NCBI GenBank assembly: GCA_007123985.1
Contig: SLGA01000123.1
Location: 1-22,095, forward strand
DNA length: 22,095 nucleotides
Direction of reading: 5' to 3'
Source: Balneolaceae bacterium
Lineage (GTDB): Bacteria > Bacteroidota > Rhodothermia > Balneolales > Balneolaceae
Under the pieces are notes generated by a model. The model did no database searches, was not told where the DNA came from, and saw only the letters and a program-made list of their open reading frames with translations. Below are positions 1 to 7,869 of the stretch, piece after piece (the first letter of the stretch is position 1; each line of letters starts with the position of its first letter). The position numbers were made by a program, and so were the translations under genes.

Positions 1-536
1 AGATGGATGTAACACCGGAAATCATGATTCCACTGATTGGAACACCTCAGGAATTTCGTGCACAAAAAATGGTGATCGATAAGACAGCAGCCGTTGTGTT
101 TGATGAAACCGGTAAAAAAGTTCGTTATCGCGTCGGCACGATGATTGAGATACCAAGAGCTGCACTCGTGGCTTCCCAAATTGCAAAAGATGCTGAGTTC
201 TTCTCATTTGGAACCAATGACCTGACCCAGATGACATTTGGCTACAGCCGCGATGATGCCGGTAAGTTTTTGGGTGAATATCTGAAAGAGGGTATTCTCC
301 AGGAAGATCCATTCCAGGTGCTCGATATTGAAGGAGTAGGGCAGCTCGTAGAGATGGCAGCAAAAAATGGCCGTATGGAAAAACCAACCCTTAAAGTTGG
401 TATATGCGGGGAACACGGAGGCGAACCCCGTAGTGTAACTTTCTGCTACAAAATGGGGCTTGATTACGTATCCTGCTCACCATTCAGAGTGCCGGTAGCA
501 AGGCTTTCTGCAGCGCAGGCAGCATTAAACGCATAA
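1..536 (+). CDS. ppdK: Pyruvate, phosphate dikinase, C-terminal part (5' end outside window)
   Basis: This is the C-terminal PEP/pyruvate-binding TIM-barrel end of pyruvate phosphate dikinase, the cytoplasmic enzyme that interconverts pyruvate + ATP + Pi and PEP + AMP + PPi. The frame is open to the window edge (first full codon at base 3), and about 177 residues are visible of a protein usually near 870-900. Landmarks, counting the first visible Met as 1, are GTMIEIPRAAL (48-55, with the Mg-binding Glu50 region), FGTNDLTQMTFGYSRDD (69-85, Mg-binding Asp73), and GICGEHGGEP (133-142) carrying the catalytic acid Cys135. The sequence ends at a normal family C-terminus, so only the 5' end is missing, because of the window cut. 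The family assignment is secure. A PEP synthase is less likely, because the TNDLTQ...GYSRDDAGKF context is typical of PPDK. A terminator follows 25 nt after the stop. Confidence 0.96.
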   Translation, partial: MDVTPEIMIPLIGTPQEFRAQKMVIDKTAAVVFDETGKKVRYRVGTMIEIPRAALVASQIAKDAEFFSFGTNDLTQMTFGYSRDDAGKFLGEYLKEGILQEDPFQVLDIEGVGQLVEMAAKNGRMEKPTLKVGICGEHGGEPRSVTFCYKMGLDYVSCSPFRVPVARLSAAQAALNA

Positions 537-560
537 TTTTTTGGCTTGATGACCTGAGAG

Positions 561-600
561 AAGCCGGTTCAGATTTCGATCTGTAATCGGCTTTTCTTTT
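561..600 (+). terminator. Rho-independent terminator of ppdK
   Basis: Arms AAGCCG (561-566) and CGGCTT (588-593) enclose a second stem CAGAT/ATCTG (570-574 / 579-583) capped by a TTCG tetraloop (575-578). The run TTTTCTTTTT follows on the plus strand. The structure begins 25 nt after the ppdK stop and fits intrinsic termination of ppdK. The other side lacks a U-tract, so it should not serve the opposing gene that ends at 600. Confidence 0.8.
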
Positions 601-1301
601 TATTGGTTGCTTATCCGATAGCGAATAATCTCATCAAGGCCAATATCCTGGCCCCGCTCCTGTTGCAACTGTTCAATAAGTGAAGTTGAAAGGCCGATCT
701 GTCGCATTCTTATCAGCTGTTCGGGTGTTACATCGGTATAGCCAAGATCGTGCACATTGCTTGTATAGTGCGCCGTTACCCCGGCTCGCCTCATGAGGAT
801 GAAATCAGCAATTGTTAGATCTGTGTAGCCAAGCTCTTGCATCATCGCTATAAATGTAGGTGTTACCCCTGCGCTCGAAAGGTTCACAGCCTCACCCAAT
901 GTAAGATCCGTAAACCCCAAGGCTCTGATATTGGAGATGTAAGTAGCTGTTACACCTTCAGTACGAAGATTTCTTAATTCGTCGTGAGACAAATTTGTGT
1001 AGCCCATTTCGGCCATTAAGGAGCCCATTCTATTCAACAAATCTTCACTCGGACCGCTGTTAAAAACAGACGTAAAAACGGTTGCTGGCGAAACCACAGA
1101 AATGTTGCTTACAGCTCTCAACAGAAAAAAACCAAACAAAACAATGATGGCAACTCGCAAAAATCTGTGGGGGGAACTACTCTTATTCGGCTCGTTTTTA
1201 TCGGACTGATTCTGATCTACCCGTTTGCTGATATACGAACTAAGCAGATCATCTTCATTTTTTGCACTTCCTTTCTTGGTGGTTCGATATTTTGATGTCA
1301 T
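600..1301 (-). CDS. Single-pass membrane protein with four 29-residue LGYTDLT...GVT repeats
   Basis: The function is unknown. The 233-residue protein has a charged, hydrophilic N-terminal part (1-46), one membrane segment (about 48-64, rich in I/V/L/F), a short linker, and then four tandem repeats of exactly 29 residues (99-127, 128-156, 157-185, 186-214) plus a partial helix-forming tail. Each repeat reads roughly [LM]G[YF]T[DN]LT....L..LR..GVT..YI..L. From memory, similar repeats occur behind M56/BlaR1-like and other regulatory membrane proteins in Acidobacteria, Gemmatimonadota and Bacteroidota, where they have no agreed function. The positive-inside rule predicts the N-terminus in the cytoplasm and the repeats in the periplasm. 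The start is ATG at 1301, with no clear Shine-Dalgarno. The gene is probably monocistronic: it converges on ppdK and diverges from the M28 peptidase gene. I see no enzymatic motif. Confidence 0.85.
   Translation of the reverse strand: MTSKYRTTKKGSAKNEDDLLSSYISKRVDQNQSDKNEPNKSSSPHRFLRVAIIVLFGFFLLRAVSNISVVSPATVFTSVFNSGPSEDLLNRMGSLMAEMGYTNLSHDELRNLRTEGVTATYISNIRALGFTDLTLGEAVNLSSAGVTPTFIAMMQELGYTDLTIADFILMRRAGVTAHYTSNVHDLGYTDVTPEQLIRMRQIGLSTSLIEQLQQERGQDIGLDEIIRYRISNQ
660..1007 (-). repeat. Four tandem 87-bp (29-codon) coding repeats
   Basis: These encode residues 99-214 of the membrane protein. Every unit keeps GYT/GFT near its start and G-V/L-T/S at position 18-20 with no indels. The nucleotide sequences have diverged a great deal, so this is an old protein-level duplication rather than a recent DNA repeat. 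Confidence 0.85.
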
Positions 1302-1388
1302 TTTTGGAATGCAATTGAGGAGGTTTCAGGCTAATAGTATGAATACTCGTGCTAATCTCAAATCATTTTTAACTATCTAATTCTGATT

Positions 1389-1410
1389 TGATACGTACGT
1401 TTCCGTATCA
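1389..1410. promoter_or_regulatory. Inverted repeat, candidate operator between divergent genes
   Basis: TGATACG (1389-1395) and CGTATCA (1404-1410) form perfect 7-bp arms around an 8-nt spacer. The element lies in the 174-nt divergent intergenic region, 65 nt before the M28 peptidase start and 88 nt from the opposite start. Arm length and spacing fit a dimeric repressor site. A weak hairpin is the alternative. No regulator gene lies next to it. Confidence 0.35.
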
Positions 1411-1475
1411 TAACTGTTTCAACACCATCTGTTATTACTCCAGATCTGACATATTCACAAATAACTCATCAAAAA

Positions 1476-2432
1476 ATGGCTGCTTTCCACAGAATTTCAA
1501 CTCTTCTTTTAATCCTGTTTATTTTTGTTTCCTGCGATCAGAACAGTACGCAGGATCAATCAATTGATATTGTTGACAGAGCGCAGTTGCTCTCCGACAT
1601 CGAGTTTTTAGCATCTGATGACCTTGAGGGGCGACTCACCGGATCCGAAGGAAATCGCATTGCGCGTGAATACATATCCGACCGATTCCAATCACTCAAT
1701 CTGCTAATGTTTGGTGATACCTATGAGCAGCAATTCAGTTTTTCCAATACCCGGTCCGGTGTTGAATTTGATCTCGCCGTTAACCTGATTGGCTACATCG
1801 AAGGGAGTTCTAATCCCGATCGTTTTGTGGTTGTAACTGCCCATTACGATCACCTTGGAGTCCGTAATGGTGAAATCTATAATGGCGCTGATGATAATGC
1901 ATCCGGAACAGGAGGCTTAATGGCAGCTGCACGTTATTTTTCACACAATCAGCCGGAGAATAGTATCATTTTTGTCGCATTCGATGCAGAAGAGCAGGGG
2001 CTTCAGGGAGCGCGCTATTTTGTAGAGAATCCACCGGTTCCGCTGGATCAGTTTGTGATGAACGTAAATATGGACATGATCAGCACAAATTTTGAAGATG
2101 AACTATACGCAGTCGGAACCTATCACTACCCATTCCTTAAGCCTCTGGTTGAGGAGGCAACAGCCAATGCACCTATCGATGTATTGTTTGGATTTGATAA
2201 TGCGGATGCACCTCAAGACTGGACCATGTCATCCGATCACGGCCCATTTCACCAGCAAGGTATTCCTTTTATCTATTTCGGTGTGGAAGATCATCCGCAC
2301 TACCATCAGCCGTCTGATGTATTTGAAAATATCAATCCGGATTTCTATGTGAATACGGTTGAAACCATCATCGGTTTTCTACGCCATCTTGACGAAAATC
2401 TTGATAATGTAGCAGCTTCATCGGACAGATAA
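1476..2432 (+). CDS. M28-family zinc peptidase, lipoprotein
   Basis: This is a predicted di-zinc aminopeptidase of the M28 (PepS/Aap-like) family, 318 residues long. It has a type II signal peptide with lipobox FVSC (Cys20), so it should be anchored to a membrane facing the periplasm or outside. The metal ligands can be placed by pattern: AHYDH (His123), NGADDNASG (Asp139), FDAEEQG (Glu172 catalytic base, Glu173 ligand), NMDMIS (Asp200) and HYHQPSD (His277). All ligands are present, so it should be active, probably as an aminopeptidase on peptides; the substrate is unknown. The start is ATG at 1476, with the hydrophobic signal beginning at once. The CPBP protease gene follows 22 nt downstream on the same strand and probably shares the transcript. 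Confidence 0.93.
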   Translation: MAAFHRISTLLLILFIFVSCDQNSTQDQSIDIVDRAQLLSDIEFLASDDLEGRLTGSEGNRIAREYISDRFQSLNLLMFGDTYEQQFSFSNTRSGVEFDLAVNLIGYIEGSSNPDRFVVVTAHYDHLGVRNGEIYNGADDNASGTGGLMAAARYFSHNQPENSIIFVAFDAEEQGLQGARYFVENPPVPLDQFVMNVNMDMISTNFEDELYAVGTYHYPFLKPLVEEATANAPIDVLFGFDNADAPQDWTMSSDHGPFHQQGIPFIYFGVEDHPHYHQPSDVFENINPDFYVNTVETIIGFLRHLDENLDNVAASSDR

Positions 2433-2454
2433 ATCAAAAACAGAGTTCGTTTTG

Positions 2455-3339
2455 ATGGATCAATACGATACCATTTATAAAATAAGAGAACGATTCAGTG
2501 AAATTTCACTAAGTAAGGCAACTATCGTTACTCTATTTGTAATGCTGCCGATTGCCCTGATCCTTTTTATTGCAGGTGCAGCCCTCGATGGCGGAGGATT
2601 ACGAATGGAACTCCTGATAAGCATTACTCTCTATATAGTTCCTCTCGGGTTGATTGTTTTTGCGTTCCAAAAAAAGAACTTGAGTCTTATTCCAATTCTC
2701 AGAGATAACGGGAAGCACAGAAGTGATCTACTGCTGGCTCTGCCTCTCATTGTTTTCTCTATATCAGTAGTATGGGTAACCATTTTACTGCTTAACTATA
2801 TAAATGCCGGGATAGCCCAGTCTTATCTCGATTATTTAAACAGTGTTGATTTTTTAGCAACATCAGAGGATACTCCATACATCGACTATCTTTTCATATT
2901 CATTGCTATTGCTATACTGCCTCCTCTTGTAGAAGAGATTGTTTTTCGCGGTGCGATGATTGAAAGGTTGGGAAGAAAATACAGCTATAAAACAGCACTC
3001 ATATTTTCAGCCGTGCTATTTGGCATACTACATGCAGATGTTATCGGTGCAATTGCAGTAGGGCTCATTTTGAGCCTGATTTACCTGAAAAACGATTCAC
3101 TCTTTATCCCGATAATCATACATGCCATAAACAACGGGTTGGTTGTTTTGTATATCTTCTTAAACGATAATTTTTTGCATTATGATACCTGGGAAACAAC
3201 CGCATCTTATATTGAGTATGGCTGGATTGGATTGATCTTTTTTGGTATCAGTGGCACATGGCTACTGATTTATCTAAGAAAAAACTGGAATCTGGTTTTT
3301 GAAAAAGGATCAATAACTGACCCAATCACCGGTACCTGA
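2455..3339 (+). CDS. CPBP-family intramembrane metalloprotease
   Basis: This is a multi-pass membrane protein of the CPBP (CAAX protease / bacteriocin-processing, Abi) family, 294 residues. The three signature motifs are present: EEIVFRG (Glu160, Glu161, Arg165), FGILHAD (Phe189, His193) and HAINN (His223, Asn227). About seven to eight hydrophobic segments span residues 22-42, 52-72, 93-118, 145-160, 181-191, 196-211, 218-238 and 258-275. Members are relatives of the eukaryotic CAAX endoprotease Rce1. Bacterial ones have been tied to bacteriocin immunity or maturation and to membrane-protein processing, but the substrate cannot be inferred here. I chose the ATG at 2455; an in-frame TTG directly before it is a weaker choice. 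It follows the M28 peptidase gene by 22 nt. Confidence 0.9.
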   Translation: MDQYDTIYKIRERFSEISLSKATIVTLFVMLPIALILFIAGAALDGGGLRMELLISITLYIVPLGLIVFAFQKKNLSLIPILRDNGKHRSDLLLALPLIVFSISVVWVTILLLNYINAGIAQSYLDYLNSVDFLATSEDTPYIDYLFIFIAIAILPPLVEEIVFRGAMIERLGRKYSYKTALIFSAVLFGILHADVIGAIAVGLILSLIYLKNDSLFIPIIIHAINNGLVVLYIFLNDNFLHYDTWETTASYIEYGWIGLIFFGISGTWLLIYLRKNWNLVFEKGSITDPITGT

Positions 3340-3370
3340 ATTTTTTCGTAACTGCTCTATAATTTCAAAT

Positions 3371-3841
3371 TCAGGAGAGCTCTTTACTCATGAAGTACAT
3401 GGTTGGTTCACCATAAGAAAACCCGACTCTTTCGTAAAGTCCGCGGGCGCGATTATCTTCCCGTACTTCAAGTGTAATTTTACAGCACCCGGTTTCCACA
3501 GCTTTTTTCTCCACAGCTCCCAAAAGCGCCTGCCCAATACCAAGGCTTCTGAATTCCGGCATAACAGCAAGGTCATGCACATTAATAACTTTTGCAGCTT
3601 TAAACGTAGAGAACGTGTAAAAACAGTTTGCAACACCGGCTGCCTTGCCGTTCGAAAAAGCGAGGAAACAGATCGTGCCGGGGAAGTTTTTTAGTTCACT
3701 AATTAGATTTTTTCTGGATAATTCGGGTAGTGGCTTACCAAGCCCCATAGAATCACGGGCATAGGCATCTGTAATGTACAAAATAGCATCCGTATGATCT
3801 TTATTTGTGAAGTCGGCTTCAGTTATGGATAGTTCTTTCAT
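3371..3841 (-). CDS. GNAT-family N-acetyltransferase
   Basis: The protein has 156 residues and the standard GNAT fold order. Motif A spans about 85-110: the strand INVHDLAVMPEFR, then the acetyl-CoA pyrophosphate loop RSLGIGQA at 98-105 (R-x-x-G-x-G). Motif B covers about 122-142, with LEVREDNRARGLYERVGF (Asn130, Tyr136, Phe141). It should transfer an acetyl group from acetyl-CoA to an amine in the cytoplasm; the substrate is not identifiable. The gene converges on the CPBP protease gene with 31 nt between the stops and no clear terminator. It is divergent from the Bor-like lipoprotein gene, with 95 nt between. Confidence 0.92.
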   Translation of the reverse strand: MKELSITEADFTNKDHTDAILYITDAYARDSMGLGKPLPELSRKNLISELKNFPGTICFLAFSNGKAAGVANCFYTFSTFKAAKVINVHDLAVMPEFRSLGIGQALLGAVEKKAVETGCCKITLEVREDNRARGLYERVGFSYGEPTMYFMSKELS

Positions 3842-3936
3842 AAAAAGGATGTATTCAATAAGTGTAGAGTTGATTTTATCAAATTAATATTGTCTTTTAA
3901 CAGATCAAATGAAACCTGAATTAAAACTTCATCATT

Positions 3937-4356
3937 ATGAAAAAATCGATTTTTCTCTTCTTACTGTGTATTCCATTCATTTTTACCGGGTGTTATCATG
4001 CTCAGATTTCCACAGGGATGCAAACCTCGGCTGATGTGTATGAGAACAAATGGGCAGCGTCTTTTATTGGCGGCCTTGTGCCACCGAATATTGTGCACGC
4101 TGAACAGCACTGTTCAAATGGTGTGGCAAGAGTAGAGACACGCCTTAGTTTTCTGAATATGGTAGCCCAATTCTTAACCTTAAGTATCTACTCACCCATG
4201 GAGATTACGGTTGTGTGTGCCGCCGGCCCAAGTGCAAACCTGCAAACTATCGAAGTGGAACGAAACTCTTCTGAAGAGATCGTCATGAAATCATTTGAGG
4301 AAGCTATTAAAAAGTCTGCCGCATCAAATGAAGCCGTGTATATTTCGTTCAAATAA
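3937..4356 (+). CDS. Bor/Iss-family small lipoprotein
   Basis: The 139-residue protein has a short Lys-rich signal peptide and lipobox FTGC (Cys19). The middle resembles phage lambda Bor and E. coli Iss, which are outer-membrane lipoproteins linked to serum resistance. The best match is TLSIYSPMEITVVC here (81-94) against TLGIYTPLEARVYC in Bor as I remember it, preceded by a comparable block in which Bor also has a Cys (Cys59 here) and a T-x-x-x-F-x-N pattern. The two cysteines may form a disulfide. The protein is longer than Bor (about 97 aa) and carries an extra C-terminal tail of about 45 residues, ending in EEAIKKSAASNEAVYISFK. The job in a free-living bacterium is unknown. It appears to be monocistronic. 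The family call rests on recalled sequence and should be confirmed by a profile search. Confidence 0.72.
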   Translation: MKKSIFLFLLCIPFIFTGCYHAQISTGMQTSADVYENKWAASFIGGLVPPNIVHAEQHCSNGVARVETRLSFLNMVAQFLTLSIYSPMEITVVCAAGPSANLQTIEVERNSSEEIVMKSFEEAIKKSAASNEAVYISFK

Positions 4357-4387
4357 AAAAAAAGGACATGTATTTCTACATGGCCTT
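4354..4387 (-). terminator. Rho-independent terminator of the oxidase/cupredoxin operon
   Basis: Read on the minus strand, the hairpin has arms AAGG/CCTT and CATGTA/TACATG with one internal mismatch and a 4-nt loop (4362-4387). A run of nine to ten U (A-run at 4354-4363) follows. It begins about 40 nt after the cupredoxin stop at 4428. The plus-strand Bor-like gene ends just before it and could use the stem too, but has no good U-tract on its side. Confidence 0.85.
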
Positions 4388-4427
4388 ATTCTATGTAATA
4401 AATGTGACTTTACTTTAAGATCGTTTA

Positions 4428-4976
4428 TTACTGTACAATTAGCTTACCAACCATTCCGCCTGCAAAGTGCCCTGGGAATGTACATACATAATCATACTCA
4501 CCCGTTACATCAGGTACAGTAAATGTAATTGTATCTGTTTCGCCGTTTCCAAGCATAGCAGTTGTTACGATTACCTGATCTTCAAAATCCGGAGCAATGT
4601 AATCATTGTCTCGCGCGGTGATTGAAGCTCTTGCAAATGCGTCAACGTCTGTGCCAAGATCTACAACTGCAAGGTTGTGAGACATAGCGGTAGCCGGTAA
4701 GTTACTGATAGTTGTCAACCGGATTCTGAGTTCTTCGCCCGGCTCGGCTTCGATGCCCTCTAATAAGATGTATTGCCCTGCTTGTCCGCCGGTGATGAGT
4801 CCTTCAGCGGCTTCACGAACAACAAACTTCATGTCGTCTGTACCGATGATCTCGATGGTTCTTACACCGTCGTCAACTACCTCTTCTGCAGCCTGCTCTG
4901 CGGATTCTTCTCCGCCACAAGCAACTAGAGCAAACATCAGTGTAAAAAGTATAGAAATAATAAATAAGTGTTTCAT
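4428..4976 (-). CDS. Azurin/plastocyanin-like blue copper lipoprotein
   Basis: This is a type 1 copper protein of 182 residues. The signal peptide ends in lipobox LVAC (Cys20), followed by an acidic Ser/Glu/Ala linker (21-36) and then the cupredoxin domain (about 38-182). Copper ligands are placed as His100 (AMSHNL), Cys165, His170 and Met175 in YVCTFPGHFAGGM, the usual C-x4-H-x4-M spacing of azurin-type sites. It should carry one electron in the periplasm, tethered to a membrane. It is the last gene of a minus-strand cluster with the SCO chaperone and the B-type oxidase. I infer that it donates electrons to that oxidase or shuttles from an upstream complex. A dedicated terminator follows. 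Auracyanin or sulfocyanin-like naming is possible; azurin-like is the closest fit by eye. Confidence 0.92.
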   Translation of the reverse strand: MKHLFIISILFTLMFALVACGGEESAEQAAEEVVDDGVRTIEIIGTDDMKFVVREAAEGLITGGQAGQYILLEGIEAEPGEELRIRLTTISNLPATAMSHNLAVVDLGTDVDAFARASITARDNDYIAPDFEDQVIVTTAMLGNGETDTITFTVPDVTGEYDYVCTFPGHFAGGMVGKLIVQ

Positions 4977-5057
4977 TTTATTTGATATGTGTTTTGAGTT
5001 TACTGCTCAGTTTAAAAACATTCCTGATTTACTAAACATTCAGATAAGTTACGGTTT

Positions 5058-5678
5058 CTACTGCTCACTTAACAGAATTCTTATATCATCAACTATATCT
5101 TCTGCCTGAAATTCACTACCCGGATACGTACGCCTTATCTGTCCTTTTTTATCGATTAATGTAACTCTGTCGGTGTGATCGATAAAGTAAATGGGGCGCT
5201 CATCAACAAATCTTGTTGGTGTTTTTACGGTGGCTATTTCAAGTTTGCTTAGCAAGCTTTCCACCTGGTTACGATTTCCGGTCAGAAATCTCCAGTTTTG
5301 CTGATCTACCCGGTAACTGTCTGCGTAATTGTAGAGTATTTCCGGTGTATCTCTGTCAGGATCAAAAGATACACTTACCAGCATAAAATTTTCTTCATCC
5401 GGCAGAGCCCGCTGCACATCGCGCATGTTATAGGTTATAATGGGGCAAATATCCGGGCAGTGGGTGTAGACATATCCAACCAATATTACCTTGCCCTGAT
5501 ACGCTGCCGGAAAGTTTACCCGCTCGCTGAATTGATCAACAAGCTGATACTCCTCACCTTCGAGTGTATCTTTCACAGAAAGACGATTGCAGCCTGACAA
5601 CACTACTGCTGTTGCCAAAGCTGCAATCACTAAACTGAACGGTAACGTATAGAATTTTCGCGAACGGATTAACTGCAT
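5058..5678 (-). CDS. SCO1/SenC-family copper chaperone
   Basis: This protein is a thioredoxin-fold copper-binding assembly factor for the CuA centre of cytochrome oxidase, 206 residues long. The signal has a lipobox-like LSGC (Cys30) after a hydrophobic stretch (13-28), so the protein is likely a lipoprotein on the outside of the inner membrane. The copper-binding CxxxC is in YTHCPDICP (Cys74, Cys78), and the conserved distal His is His168 in YFIDHTD. The DPDRDTPE motif (106-113) is typical of the family. It starts 19 nt after the oxidase subunit I stop and sits 81 nt before the cupredoxin gene, so it is very likely co-transcribed and serves the CuA site of the neighbouring subunit II. Confidence 0.95.
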   Translation of the reverse strand: MQLIRSRKFYTLPFSLVIAALATAVVLSGCNRLSVKDTLEGEEYQLVDQFSERVNFPAAYQGKVILVGYVYTHCPDICPIITYNMRDVQRALPDEENFMLVSVSFDPDRDTPEILYNYADSYRVDQQNWRFLTGNRNQVESLLSKLEIATVKTPTRFVDERPIYFIDHTDRVTLIDKKGQIRRTYPGSEFQAEDIVDDIRILLSEQ

Positions 5679-5697
5679 TTCACATCTGCCTGATTAT

Positions 5698-7389
5698 TTA
5701 CCTCAATGGTACGGGGCTGTCCGGACTGAACGGCAGCGAGCCGCCATAGGTAGCCTGTAACACGTCATATATAACAGGTGTATATGAAAGCACTATTAAG
5801 ATGATGGCAATAATTATATAGGGCTTAAAGTTTCTCAGCCAGGTTGAAGGCTCATCATGCAACGGTTCGGAAATCGGGAAGGTAACCACGGCATCTTCTT
5901 CGGGACCATTACTCTTTGAGAAAACAGTAGTGAAGAATGATATGATGTAGATAACAATACCCACGAACATAATGGAACCACCAATAACAGTAAGATCAAT
6001 ATATGGCATCCAGTCTGCCTGGTAAAGAACACTGTCTGGGTTTGCATAAGATGCACCGGTATTGGTTCTTCGTGGCATGCCCATCAAACCACCAATCTTC
6101 AGCCCATACGACATAATCAGCAACCCTATCGTGTAGATATAAGGTGCTATCATTGCCCAGGTTTTTAAACGGATTGTCTTGTTCAAAAACTGACCCACCA
6201 AGTACAAACTGCCTCCAAGGAATGCGAGCATCACTGGCCCTGCAACCGTTAGGTGAAAGTGCCCCGGTACCCATGCTGTATTGTGAATTACCGTATTCAT
6301 CTGGTAAGAAGCATTTATGATACCTCCAATGCCTCCAAATATAAAGATGATCAAACCAGTGATCAGGTACGCAAAAAACCAGTTCTCTTTTTTGAAATAA
6401 GGGAGTTTCCACATCCAGCCAAACAGACCTTTAGCTCCCTTGAGTTTACCCGCATGCTCAAGAGAAGCAGCAAGTGTAAATGCCGTAATTAAACTTGGCA
6501 GAGCTACTGCGAATGTGAAAATCCCGTGCAGCAATTTCCACTGCGAGCTGATGGCAGGATCCATGTACTGATGATGTGTACCAACCGGAACGGAGAATAC
6601 AATAAACATCATGAATACAAGCCGTCCGGCCATATCAGAGTAGAGCTTTCCGCCGGCAAGTTTTGGCATAAATACATAATACATTACGTAGGCAGGCAAC
6701 AGCCAGAAGTAAACAAGCGGATGACCAAAGAACCAGAACAGGGTTCGGGCAAGCATTACGTTAATTTCATCAACCCATCCTAAAGACCACGGAAGCAGCA
6801 TGAAAAGAATCTCAACGGCAACAGCCAGGGTAGCGATAAACCACACAATAAATGTGGTAAACATCCCTACTACAGCAAGCGGGGTTTTCTTACCCTCATT
6901 CTCTTTTCGCCACTGCAGATACATGGGTACCCAATTAGCCGATGCAACCCACGAACCCACCACCAGCAGTGTTAGTCCGATATAAAAGAGTGGATGTGCT
7001 TTAAGGGGCGGATAGAACGTATATAAAACCGTGGCTTCGCCCATTAATATAACTATGGCAGCCATCACTGAGCCAACCAGCATCAGAATACCGCTTGTCC
7101 ACGCAACCTTTACATTGAGGTTCTTTTTAAGTGAGTAGGGAATTAATGCATTACCAAAAGCTACCGCAAAAAACGTGGTAAATACAATTGCATTTAGAAC
7201 ACCGTGGAATGTAAGACCCTTGTAATAATCGCCCCCTACAAACGGATCACTCTGGATAATTCCGGCGCGGAACAGTGTTTGCATAAGCCCGCCATACACA
7301 CCGATGAAAAGCAACACCATCGGTATAATGATAAGAACCGCAACAAGCCTTTTCTCTGATTTTGAAAACCTGAATGTATAATCGCCCAT
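5698..7389 (-). CDS. cbaA: ba3-type (B-family) cytochrome c oxidase subunit I
   Basis: This is the catalytic heme-copper subunit that reduces oxygen to water and pumps protons across the inner membrane. It has 563 residues, almost exactly the length of the Thermus thermophilus ba3 subunit. Ligands seen: heme b His62 (TFHGVLN) and His379; heme a3 His377 (PGHFH); CuB His223, His272 and His273 (VGTHHQY). The His-Tyr crosslink pair His223-Tyr227 lies in GHPLVYFW. About 13 hydrophobic segments are visible. The GHPLVYFWLLPAY context, and the absence of the E-containing D-channel motif of A-family enzymes, mark it as B-family. Its start overlaps the stop of subunit II by one base (TAATG), which suggests translational coupling. 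The subunit is predicted to have high oxygen affinity, by analogy with the family. Confidence 0.97.
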   Translation of the reverse strand: MGDYTFRFSKSEKRLVAVLIIIPMVLLFIGVYGGLMQTLFRAGIIQSDPFVGGDYYKGLTFHGVLNAIVFTTFFAVAFGNALIPYSLKKNLNVKVAWTSGILMLVGSVMAAIVILMGEATVLYTFYPPLKAHPLFYIGLTLLVVGSWVASANWVPMYLQWRKENEGKKTPLAVVGMFTTFIVWFIATLAVAVEILFMLLPWSLGWVDEINVMLARTLFWFFGHPLVYFWLLPAYVMYYVFMPKLAGGKLYSDMAGRLVFMMFIVFSVPVGTHHQYMDPAISSQWKLLHGIFTFAVALPSLITAFTLAASLEHAGKLKGAKGLFGWMWKLPYFKKENWFFAYLITGLIIFIFGGIGGIINASYQMNTVIHNTAWVPGHFHLTVAGPVMLAFLGGSLYLVGQFLNKTIRLKTWAMIAPYIYTIGLLIMSYGLKIGGLMGMPRRTNTGASYANPDSVLYQADWMPYIDLTVIGGSIMFVGIVIYIISFFTTVFSKSNGPEEDAVVTFPISEPLHDEPSTWLRNFKPYIIIAIILIVLSYTPVIYDVLQATYGGSLPFSPDSPVPLR

Positions 7390-7865
7390 TATAAGCTTCC
7401 TCCATCCATTTCAGGTTCATCAATATCTTCTTCGATGATAAAACGTCCGGCCATGGTATGGTGTGCAGCACCACAAAACTCATGGCATGCGTACATATAT
7501 TCTCCGGGCTCATTAAAGGTAACGCGCATATAGTTTATCGCACCGGGTATAGCCATCAAGTTTACATTGTGTTTTTCAACTTTAAAGCCATGAATAATAT
7601 CCTGTGAGGTTACGTATAGATCTACAGTTGAGCCTACCGGCAGCCTCACTGTACTCGGCTGAAATGCCCACATTCGTGCAACCATCTGCAGTTCATATGT
7701 ATCGGGACCGGTTTGAAAAAGTGTATCTGTTACAAACGGATCCATATCTGTTATACATGTTGGCACATCAATATCTTTAGCCACGGCTGCATACATAATT
7801 GCCCCGAAAAAAAGTACCAGTAGTAATCCACTCAATCCTAAAGCAAGTTTTTCTGAATTATCCAT
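7389..7865 (-). CDS. cbaB: ba3-type cytochrome c oxidase subunit II (CuA domain)
   Basis: This subunit accepts electrons from the external donor through a binuclear CuA centre. It has 158 residues: one N-terminal membrane helix (about 8-29), then the periplasmic cupredoxin domain. CuA ligands are His92 (IIHGF), Cys127, Glu129 (backbone), Cys131, His135 and Met138 in CHEFCGAAHHTM. All sit at a constant offset of 22 from the Thermus ba3 numbering I remember (114, 149, 151, 153, 157, 160), so the site is intact. Only one membrane helix is expected for ba3 subunit II; the second is supplied by the tiny subunit IIa encoded just upstream. A GGGGG stretch about 8 nt before the ATG can act as ribosome binding site. 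Confidence 0.96.
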   Translation of the reverse strand: MDNSEKLALGLSGLLLVLFFGAIMYAAVAKDIDVPTCITDMDPFVTDTLFQTGPDTYELQMVARMWAFQPSTVRLPVGSTVDLYVTSQDIIHGFKVEKHNVNLMAIPGAINYMRVTFNEPGEYMYACHEFCGAAHHTMAGRFIIEEDIDEPEMDGGSL

Positions 7866-7869
7866 CTCA

